Below, piece after piece: positions 14,303 to 18,968 of a stretch of DNA of 18,968 nucleotides (within the stretch, counting starts at the first letter, position 1; each line of letters begins with the position of its first letter). Origin of the DNA: DATHBP01 sp035296085 (GTDB lineage: Bacteria > Actinomycetota > Actinomycetes > Propionibacteriales > Nocardioidaceae); assembly GCA_035296085.1 (NCBI GenBank), contig DATHBP010000011.1, positions 1 to 18,968 on the forward strand, in the 5' to 3' direction. The notes under the pieces were generated by a model, which made no database searches, was not told the DNA's origin, and saw only the letters and a list, made by a program, of their open reading frames with translations. The position numbers were made by a program, and so were the translations under genes.

Positions 14303-14308
14303 AGCGTA
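14303..14308 (-). promoter_or_regulatory. Leaderless -10 element of the quinone oxidoreductase gene
   Basis: TACGCT on the minus strand with a 6-nt spacer to ATG 14296. It lies in a 53-bp divergent gap. The opposite gene has a purine-rich AAGGTGA just before its GTG instead, so it may be a leadered gene. Confidence 0.48.
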
Positions 14309-14349
14309 GGTGGCCGCGTCACCGGTGCCGCTCGTGCGAAGGTGAGCGG

Positions 14350-15360
14350 GTGGCGACGACGTCGATGCGCGATCGCGCGCTGGGCGCGTTCTACGGACTG
14401 GCGATCGGTGACGCACTGGGCATGCCCACCCAGTTCCTCTCCCGTACGCGGGTGGCCGAGCTGTTCGGGACGATCGTCGGGTTCGAGGACGGACCGCCGA
14501 GCAACGAAATCAGCGCCGGTACACCCGCCGGGAGGGTCACCGACGACATCGACCAGGCGGTGATCCTCGCCCGCACGATCATCGACGGACGCGGGACGGT
14601 CGACCCGCAGATCTTCGCGGACCGGCTGCTCGCCTGGGAGCGTGGCCAGAGCGCACAGTGGCCTGCCCACACGCCGGGGCGGTCCACCCGCAGGGCGCTG
14701 GAGGCCGTCGGCGACGGGGTGGACGTCGCCGTCGCAGGGCGTTGGGGCGACACCAACGGGGCGGCTATGCGGGTGACCCCGGTGGGCATCGCCTGCCCGC
14801 GCGAACCGCTCGCCGACCTCTGCGGCCGGGTCGAGGAAGCCAGCCGGCTGACGCATGGCACCGGGTTGGCGATCTCCGGGGCGTGCGCGGTCGCGGCCGC
14901 GGTGAGCGCGGGCGTCGAGGGATCCGACCTGCAGACCGCGATCGCCAGCGGCATCGCCGGCGCCAAGCGCGGCAGCCGCCTGGGTGCCTACATGGCGGGT
15001 GCATCGGTGCCAACCCGGATCCGCTGGGCGATCGACCTCGTGCTGGGCAGCCAGCGCGCCGACGCACTCGACCTCCTCGACCGGCTCATCGGCACCGGAG
15101 TGGCGACCCAGGAGGCCGTACCGGCCGCGTTCGCGGTGCTGTCGCGCTGGGGGCGAAAGCCGTGGCAAGCCTGCCTTCGTGCGGCCGAGCTCGGCGGTGA
15201 CAGCGACACGATCGCGGCCATGACCGGCGCGATGGCCGGTGCCGTGGCTGGCATCGAGGCGTTCCCGCCCGCTGCGATCGCGCAGGTCCGGTCGGTGAAC
15301 CGCCTCGATCTCGACGACCTCGTCGACGAACTGCTCGCGCTGCGTTGCTCTCCCCGATGA
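14350..15360 (+). CDS. ADP-ribosylglycohydrolase (DraG/ARH) family protein
   Basis: A 336-residue all-helical ADP-ribosylglycohydrolase-fold enzyme. Relatives remove ADP-ribose from proteins or small molecules using two metal ions. It has the opening DRALGAFYGLAIGDALGMP, then VTDDIDQAV (metal-site Asp65, Asp66 and Asp68; most homologues read T-D-D-T). GDTNGAAMRVTPVG follows near 133-146 (the G-N-G-[AS]-x-M-R block), then SRLTHG at 165-170 and GGDSDTIAAM at 282-291 with Asp284 and Asp286 completing the metal centre. All expected ligands appear present. GTG 14350 follows AAGGTGA by four bases; ATG 14365 is an alternative. The last four bases overlap the PfkB gene start (ATGA). The pairing resembles E. 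coli yegU-yegV, so the substrate may be a nucleoside-like ADP-ribosyl compound rather than a protein; that is inference. Confidence 0.85.
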   Translation: MATTSMRDRALGAFYGLAIGDALGMPTQFLSRTRVAELFGTIVGFEDGPPSNEISAGTPAGRVTDDIDQAVILARTIIDGRGTVDPQIFADRLLAWERGQSAQWPAHTPGRSTRRALEAVGDGVDVAVAGRWGDTNGAAMRVTPVGIACPREPLADLCGRVEEASRLTHGTGLAISGACAVAAAVSAGVEGSDLQTAIASGIAGAKRGSRLGAYMAGASVPTRIRWAIDLVLGSQRADALDLLDRLIGTGVATQEAVPAAFAVLSRWGRKPWQACLRAAELGGDSDTIAAMTGAMAGAVAGIEAFPPAAIAQVRSVNRLDLDDLVDELLALRCSPR

Positions 15361-16229
15361 GCGGGCTGCTGCTGGTCGGCAGCGTGATCGTGGACCTGGT
15401 GCTGTACGTCGAGGCGCTGCCCGTCCGCGGCGGCGACGTCCTCGCCCGGCGTTCGCTGCTCGCGGTGGGCGGCGGCTACAACGTGCTCGTCGCAGCGCGC
15501 AGACAAGGGATGCGAGCGGCGTACGCCGGTCGGCACGGCGACGGTCCGTTCGGTGAGCGGGTACGCGCGACGTTGGCGGCGAGCGGGGTGTCGACGCGTC
15601 TCGACCCGACGTCGGGCGGTGACACGGGGTACTGCGTGGCGCTCGTGGAGCCGGCGGGCGAACGCACGTTCGCGACCGCGATGGGCGTCGAAGCGGGGCT
15701 GCGTGCCGAGGAGTTGGCCTCGGTGTCACCTGCGGCAGATGACACCGTCTACCTCTCCGGGTACGACCTCGCCTACCCGCATGGCCCGGTGATCGTCGAC
15801 TGGCTCGAGCGGCTACCCGTTGCCGTACCGCTGGTGTTCGACCCGTCGCCGCTGGTCGGCTCGTTGGACGCCGGGCTGCTGGACCGGGTCGTACGCCGCG
15901 CCAGCTGGGTGAGCGCCAACGCCACGGAAGCCGCCGTTCTCGGTCGCCTGGACGAGCCAGCCGGACTCGTCGTGCGCTCCGGCGCCGACGGTTGCGTGGT
16001 CTTCGTGGCCGGCGCCGCTCCGGCGACGGTGCCGGCGCCGGTGGTCACGGCGGTGGACACGACCGGCGCGGGGGACGCACACGTGGGTGCTTTCGTCGCA
16101 GCGCTGGGGCGTGGTCTGGCACCGGTCGAGGCCGCCCGCTGGGCGAACGCCGCCGCGGCGCTGTCGGTGACGGCCGAGGGCCCGGCCACCTGCCCGGACC
16201 TGGCGACCACCGCCGGCTTGGTGCTCTGA
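15357..16229 (+). CDS. PfkB-family carbohydrate/nucleoside kinase
   Basis: A 290-residue ribokinase-fold kinase that transfers phosphate from ATP to a sugar or nucleoside hydroxyl. The start GLLLVGSVIVDLVLYVEALP is the typical first strand and substrate Asp. GGGYNVLVAARRQGM near residue 38 is the first PfkB signature (G-G-x-x-x-N); Tyr precedes the Asn. The lid and core follow, then the second signature VDTTGAGDAHVGAFVAAL, with the catalytic base Asp240 and the anion hole G-A-G. His follows where Phe is common. ATG 15357 overlaps the glycohydrolase stop as ATGA; an in-frame TTG/ATG region a few codons earlier is less likely. Likely substrates are ribose, ribose derivatives or pseudouridine-like nucleosides, but the sequence does not decide. 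The coupling suggests the kinase uses the product released by the glycohydrolase. Confidence 0.87.
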   Translation: MSGLLLVGSVIVDLVLYVEALPVRGGDVLARRSLLAVGGGYNVLVAARRQGMRAAYAGRHGDGPFGERVRATLAASGVSTRLDPTSGGDTGYCVALVEPAGERTFATAMGVEAGLRAEELASVSPAADDTVYLSGYDLAYPHGPVIVDWLERLPVAVPLVFDPSPLVGSLDAGLLDRVVRRASWVSANATEAAVLGRLDEPAGLVVRSGADGCVVFVAGAAPATVPAPVVTAVDTTGAGDAHVGAFVAALGRGLAPVEAARWANAAAALSVTAEGPATCPDLATTAGLVL

Positions 16230-16299
16230 GACCACTCGGCGGGCAGAACTCCTAGTGTCCAGGGCGCGCCGGTCGTAGGCACAAGTCGCGCAGCGGCGG

Positions 16300-16305
16300 C
16301 ACACT
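16300..16305 (+). promoter_or_regulatory. Possible leaderless -10 element of the amidase gene
   Basis: CACACT with a 7-nt spacer to ATG 16313. It matches TANNNT at A2 and T6 but not T1. The spacing equals the better examples in this window. The 83-bp gap after the PfkB gene makes a separate promoter plausible. Confidence 0.3.
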
Positions 16306-16312
16306 GTCCTGC

Positions 16313-17107
16313 ATGCGTATCGCAGTCGTCCAGGTAGCCGCGACCGCCGACAAGGCGGCAAACCTCGCGAAGGCCCGGCGGATGGTCGCCGCCGCGGCAG
16401 CACGCCGTCCGCACCTCATCGTGTTCCCCGAAGCGTTCATGTACGACTTCGGTGACCCGCACGCCGCGCTGGCCCCAGCCGCTGAGCCGCTCGACGGACC
16501 GTTCGTCGGCTCCCTCACCGAGCTCGCCCGCACCTACCGGATCGGTGTCATCGCGGGAATGTTCGAACGCTCCGAGGATCCAGACCGCGCGTACAACACC
16601 GTCGTCGCGATCACCGCGGAAGGAGACCTGGCCGCGCGCTACCGCAAGATCCACCTGTACGACTCCTTCGGAAACCGCGAGTCCGACCGACTCAAAGGCG
16701 GTGAGCTCGAGCCGGCTGTGGCGAAGATGTGCGGCATGGGCATCGGGCTGCTGACGTGTTACGACCTGCGCTTTCCCGAGCTGGCGCGGCTTTTGGTCGC
16801 CTCCGGCGCCGAGGTGCTCGCCGTCCCGTCGGCGTGGATGCGGGGACCGCTCAAGGAGGACCACTGGGAGACGCTGCTGCGTGCCCGAGCCATCGAGAAC
16901 ACCTGCTTCGTGGCAGGGGCCGGTCAGTGCGGGCCGGCTTACATCGGGCGCAGCATGATCGTGGACCCGATGGGAGTGACCGTCGTGGGGCTGGCTTCGG
17001 ACGAGGGCTTCGGGGTGGCCGATGTCGAGCCCGACCGGCTCGCTGAGATCCGCGAGCGCAATCCGGCGCTGGAGCACCAGCGCTTCAGCGTTGTCGCCAG
17101 CGAGTAG
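16313..17107 (+). CDS. Carbon-nitrogen hydrolase (nitrilase superfamily, Nit/omega-amidase-like)
   Basis: A 264-residue cytosolic amidase of the nitrilase superfamily. The catalytic triad is complete: Glu40 in IVFPEAF, Lys112 in YRKIHLYD and the nucleophile Cys149 in GLLTCYDLRFPEL. The second Glu region (HWETLLRARAIENTCFV) and the oligomer-interface segment GRSMIVDPMG are also present. The K-I-H-L-Y-D and C-Y-D-L-R-F-P-E patterns resemble the Nit1/Nit2 branch, whose members hydrolyse deaminated glutathione or omega-amides of 2-oxoacids, and not true nitrilases. ATG 16313 starts exactly at the family N-terminus (MRIAVVQVAA). The biotin carrier gene follows 32 bp later in the same direction. 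No Shine-Dalgarno is obvious. Precise substrate is inferred only from resemblance. Confidence 0.88.
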   Translation: MRIAVVQVAATADKAANLAKARRMVAAAAARRPHLIVFPEAFMYDFGDPHAALAPAAEPLDGPFVGSLTELARTYRIGVIAGMFERSEDPDRAYNTVVAITAEGDLAARYRKIHLYDSFGNRESDRLKGGELEPAVAKMCGMGIGLLTCYDLRFPELARLLVASGAEVLAVPSAWMRGPLKEDHWETLLRARAIENTCFVAGAGQCGPAYIGRSMIVDPMGVTVVGLASDEGFGVADVEPDRLAEIRERNPALEHQRFSVVASE

Positions 17108-17139
17108 CGTGGCTGGGGTTCCGGTCCGGTGGAGGGCGT

Positions 17140-17355
17140 GTGGCGCAGGAGATCGTCGCCGAGATGGTCGCCAACGTCTTGACGGTCGTCGCCGCGCCGG
17201 GTGACTCGCTGGCTGCCGGCGACACCGTGGTCATCTTGGAGTCGATGAAGATGGAGATCCCCGTCCTCGTCGAGGCACCAGGGACGGTGGTGTCGTTGCG
17301 GGTCGCCGAGGGTGACGTGGTCCAGGAGGGCGACGTACTCGCAGTTCTCAGCTGA
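17140..17355 (+). CDS. Stand-alone biotin/lipoyl carrier protein (TB7.3-like)
   Basis: A 71-residue single-domain biotinyl carrier. The beta-barrel domain contains the biotinylation hairpin VVILESMKMEIPV, with the acceptor Lys37 in M-K-M. A second half mirrors the first (APGTVVSLRVAEGDVVQEGDVLAVLS). Length and sequence resemble Rv3221c (biotinylated protein TB7.3) of Mycobacterium tuberculosis. Such proteins carry biotin for carboxyl transfer, but the partner carboxylase is not in this window. GTG 17140 follows GGTGGAGGG closely, a purine-rich ribosome site unlike the leaderless genes nearby. A TAGCGT hexamer overlaps the stop of the preceding amidase (17105-17110) and could be a -10 with a short leader. 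No domain besides the carrier is present. Confidence 0.9.
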   Translation: MAQEIVAEMVANVLTVVAAPGDSLAAGDTVVILESMKMEIPVLVEAPGTVVSLRVAEGDVVQEGDVLAVLS

Positions 17356-17385
17356 GCGAATCGCCGCTGCTGTGCCGGCGACTGC

Positions 17386-17391
17386 CACAAT
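17386..17391 (+). promoter_or_regulatory. Possible -10 element of tRNA-Ser(TGA)
   Basis: CACAAT about 28 bp before the mature tRNA, which would give a 5' leader near 20 nt. No clear -35 hexamer. The spacing is similar to TAACCT before the second tRNA-Ser. Confidence 0.25.
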
Positions 17392-17419
17392 CGGCACCGG
17401 GCGGCGGGCAGGCTGCCTC

Positions 17420-17511
17420 GGAGGGGTGCCGGAGTGGCCAATCGGAGCCGCCTTGAAAGCGGCCGCTGGCAGTGATCCTGTCAGCCGCGGGTTCGAATCC
17501 CGCCCCCTCCG
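17420..17511 (+). tRNA. tRNA-Ser (anticodon TGA)
   Basis: The acceptor stem GGAGGGG/CCCCTCC (17420-17426 with 17504-17510) and discriminator G17511 are visible. The anticodon stem GCCGC/GCGGC surrounds CTTGAAA, giving anticodon TGA at 17454-17456, which reads UCA. A long variable arm (GCTGGCA/TGTCAGC) identifies a class II tRNA, and the T arm is GCGGG-TTCGAAT-CCCGC. The 3' CCA is not encoded (CTC follows). Confidence 0.95.
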
Positions 17512-17586
17512 CTCACCGTCCGGCGACTGGCGCGTCCTCATGACCACGGGTAGTGGGCTTCGCTGCCGCACCAGGAGGCGCGTCGC

Positions 17587-18093
17587 ATGTGCCAAGGTGG
17601 CTCGGTGACCGTTCTGGTGCCCACGTCGGCGTACCGATTGGCCCGCGCATACGCCGTACGCCTGCTGGGCGTCGCGGCCGTCGCCAGCGGTCTGGCAGTG
17701 GTGCTCCTCGTACTCGCACGTTCGCTCGACGCGCCGGGGCTCGTGACGGGGGCGCTGCTCACCGTTGCTATCGCGCTCGGCGCCGCCACGCTGCTCGCGG
17801 CGCTGGCCGTGCTACGCCCCCCGACGCTGCTGCGCCTGGACGCCGCGGGTTACGTCGTGCGCTGGCCTGGTGGGCGGGGACAGCTGCAGGGTGACTGGGA
17901 GCAGGTCGACGACGTGACCGGTGACCGCCAGGCGGGCCAACCGGTGGTGTTGCTGCGCCATCGCAACGGCGAGACGACGTCACTGCTGCTCGGCTTGCTC
18001 GACGCGCCGGCCCGCGAGGTGGAGGACGACGTACGTCGGCGGCTGAACGCGGCGTACGGCTATCGGCCGCTGAATCGTCGCGACCTGCACTGA
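17587..18093 (+). CDS. Small membrane protein with PH-like C-terminal region, function unknown
   Basis: A 168-residue protein I do not recognise by name. Two hydrophobic helices (about residues 24-45 and 51-77) form a hairpin near the N-terminus. The remainder is soluble and alternates short strands: LLRLDAAGYVVRWPGGRGQL, then WEQVDDVTGDRQAGQPVVLL and then NGETTSLLLGLLDAP. This strand pattern followed by a final helix (REVEDDVRRRLNAAYGY) resembles the PH-like domains attached to membrane hairpins in many actinobacterial proteins. ATG 17587 is preceded by AGGAGG with an 8-nt spacer, one of the clearest Shine-Dalgarno sites in the window; GTG 17605 is an alternative with AAGGTGG. It lies between two tRNA-Ser genes in the same direction. 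Confidence 0.7.
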   Translation: MCQGGSVTVLVPTSAYRLARAYAVRLLGVAAVASGLAVVLLVLARSLDAPGLVTGALLTVAIALGAATLLAALAVLRPPTLLRLDAAGYVVRWPGGRGQLQGDWEQVDDVTGDRQAGQPVVLLRHRNGETTSLLLGLLDAPAREVEDDVRRRLNAAYGYRPLNRRDLH

Positions 18094-18124
18094 GTGCGAT
18101 GTGCTGCCCGGCCACTCCGGCCGA

Positions 18125-18130
18125 TAACCT
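18125..18130 (+). promoter_or_regulatory. Possible -10 element of tRNA-Ser(GCT)
   Basis: TAACCT about 27 bp before the mature tRNA, in the gap after the membrane protein stop. It fits TANNNT and would give a leader of about 20 nt. No clear -35. Confidence 0.3.
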
Positions 18131-18157
18131 TGGCGACGCCGCGCAGCGTGGCGGCGT

Positions 18158-18250
18158 GGAGGTGTCGCCTAGCCCGGTTTATGGCGCCCGCCTGCTAAGC
18201 GGGTTGAGGGTAATCCCCTCTCGCGGGTTCAAATCCCGCCACCTCCGCCA
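18158..18250 (+). tRNA. tRNA-Ser (anticodon GCT)
   Basis: The acceptor stem GGAGGTG/CACCTCC (18158-18164 with 18240-18246), discriminator G18247 and an encoded CCA at 18248-18250 are present. The anticodon stem CCCGC/GCGGG surrounds CTGCTAA, giving anticodon GCT at 18194-18196, which reads AGC/AGU. The long variable arm (TTGAGGG...CCCCTC) and T arm GCGGG-TTCAAAT-CCCGC are typical for serine tRNA. Confidence 0.95.
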
Positions 18251-18263
18251 CCCCTCTTTCCGC

Positions 18264-18311
18264 AGTTGTCAGGCCCTCGTCGGCGTATAGGCCGCCCAGG
18301 CCCTGACAACT
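18264..18311. repeat. 48-bp dispersed palindrome, copy 2
   Basis: The same length and ends as copy 1 at 13249-13296: AGTTGTCAGG at the left, CCTGACAACT at the right and GGCGTATA at the centre. The arms match each other at 20 of 24 positions. It lies 13 bp after tRNA-Ser(GCT) and begins 9 bp beyond the minus-strand pckG stop, so it separates convergent units. The similarity to copy 1 extends by CCGC on the left and TCG on the right. Confidence 0.85.
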
Positions 18312-18320
18312 CGCCGAAGC

Positions 18321-18968
18321 TCAGGCGCCTAACCGGGCCTTCAACCCGTCGAGCTCGGTCCACAGCACGGCGGGCAGCTTGTCGCCGAACTTCGTGAACC
18401 ACTCGTCGATCTGCGGCAGCTCGGCCTTCCACTCCTCGGGGTCGACGCGCAGCGCCGCTTCGACGTCGGAGCGGTCCACGTCGAGCCCGTCGAGATCGAG
18501 GGAGTCCGCCGTCGGCACGTACCCGACGGCTGTCTCGACGGCTTCGGCGTTGCCCTCGAGGCGCTCGATGACCCACTTGAGCACGCGGCTGTTCTCGCCG
18601 AACCCGGGCCACAGGAAGCGACCGTCCTCGCCACGACGGAACCAGTTGACGTAGAAGATGCGCGGCAGCTTGTCGGCGTCGTGCTGCTTGCCTATTGAGA
18701 TCCAGTGGTTGAAGTAGTCGCCGGCGTTGTAGCCGATGAACGGCAGCATCGCCATCGGGTCGCGGCGTACGACTCCCACCGCGCCGGTCGCAGCCGCCGT
18801 CGTCTCCGACGACAGCGTTGCCCCCATGAACGTGCCGTGCACCCAGTCGCGCGCCTCGATGACCAGCGGAACCGTTGTACGCCGGCGCCCGCCGAAGAGG
18901 ATGGCGTCGATGGGGACGCCCTTCGGGTCGTCGTACTCGGGAGCGAGGATCGGGCACTGGGTGATCGG
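18321..18968 (-). CDS. pckG: GTP-dependent phosphoenolpyruvate carboxykinase, C-terminal part (cut by window edge)
   Basis: The last 215 residues of PEP carboxykinase (GTP), which converts oxaloacetate to PEP for gluconeogenesis. The frame runs off the right edge. Near the edge it reads TQCPILAPEYDDPKGVPIDA and ILFGGRRRTTVPLV, then ARDWVHGTFMGATLSSETTA. The guanine-binding segment FIGYNAGDYFNHW follows, then YVNWFRR and LWPGFGENSRVL. These are diagnostic for the GTP-using family found in actinobacteria and animals, as opposed to the ATP-using one. The catalytic P-loop and reactive-cysteine region lie outside the window. The C-terminus (WTELDGLKARLGA) is normal. The stop is followed by the 48-bp palindrome. 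Promoter and start are not visible. Confidence 0.95.
   Translation of the reverse strand, partial: PITQCPILAPEYDDPKGVPIDAILFGGRRRTTVPLVIEARDWVHGTFMGATLSSETTAAATGAVGVVRRDPMAMLPFIGYNAGDYFNHWISIGKQHDADKLPRIFYVNWFRRGEDGRFLWPGFGENSRVLKWVIERLEGNAEAVETAVGYVPTADSLDLDGLDVDRSDVEAALRVDPEEWKAELPQIDEWFTKFGDKLPAVLWTELDGLKARLGA

Noticed and set aside
13249..18311. Palindrome pair read as a CRISPR or insertion-sequence footprint
   Set aside because: Only two copies 5 kb apart, no spacer array, no transposase, and no target-site duplication that I can see.

Overview
The window reads as a chromosomal core segment of a very GC-rich actinomycete. The grounds are dense high-GC coding, frequent GTG starts, a bacterial proteasome activator (Bpa), a GTP-dependent PEP carboxykinase, a stand-alone biotin carrier protein of the mycobacterial TB7.3 type, and several start codons lying 6-7 nt after a TANNNT -10 hexamer, the actinobacterial leaderless arrangement. 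I cannot name the genus. I see no transposon, integrase, phage gene or CRISPR array.

Layout. (1) 1-4096, minus strand: an envelope operon of an alkaline-phosphatase-like polytopic membrane protein, the lipid II flippase MurJ, and a family-4 glycosyltransferase cut off by the left edge. The genes are joined by 4-base start/stop overlaps. (2) 4239-8024, minus strand: larB and larC (nickel-pincer nucleotide cofactor synthesis), a GDT1/UPF0016 cation transporter and an LtrA-family membrane protein. (3) 8097-8570, plus: a DUF4446 protein, divergent from larB. (4) 8667-10256, minus: a PAP2 phosphatase fused to a diacylglycerol-kinase-type lipid kinase. (5) 10375-12470, plus: serS overlapping a Cof-type HAD phosphatase. 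(6) 12659-14296, minus: bpa and a PIG3-type quinone oxidoreductase. (7) 14350-17355, plus: an ADP-ribosylglycohydrolase/PfkB kinase overlapping pair, a nitrilase-superfamily amidase and a biotin carrier protein. (8) 17420-18250, plus: two serine tRNAs flanking a small membrane protein. (9) 18321-18968, minus: the C-terminal third of pckG, cut by the right edge.

Functional links. The first operon belongs to cell-envelope polymer export and assembly. larB-larC with a cation transporter 12 nt downstream forms a small metallocofactor locus, with no larE or larA in view. Seryl-tRNA synthetase and two of its tRNA substrates lie within 8 kb. The ADP-ribosylglycohydrolase/PfkB pair resembles E. coli yegU/yegV.

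The most unexplained element is a 48-bp palindrome present twice (13249-13296 and 18264-18311). Each copy lies 9-10 bp beyond the stop codon of a minus-strand gene. It looks like a dispersed terminator or REP-like family. The second notable pattern is the repeated TANNNT-6/7-nt-start arrangement, which fixes several start codons, including those of serS and larB.
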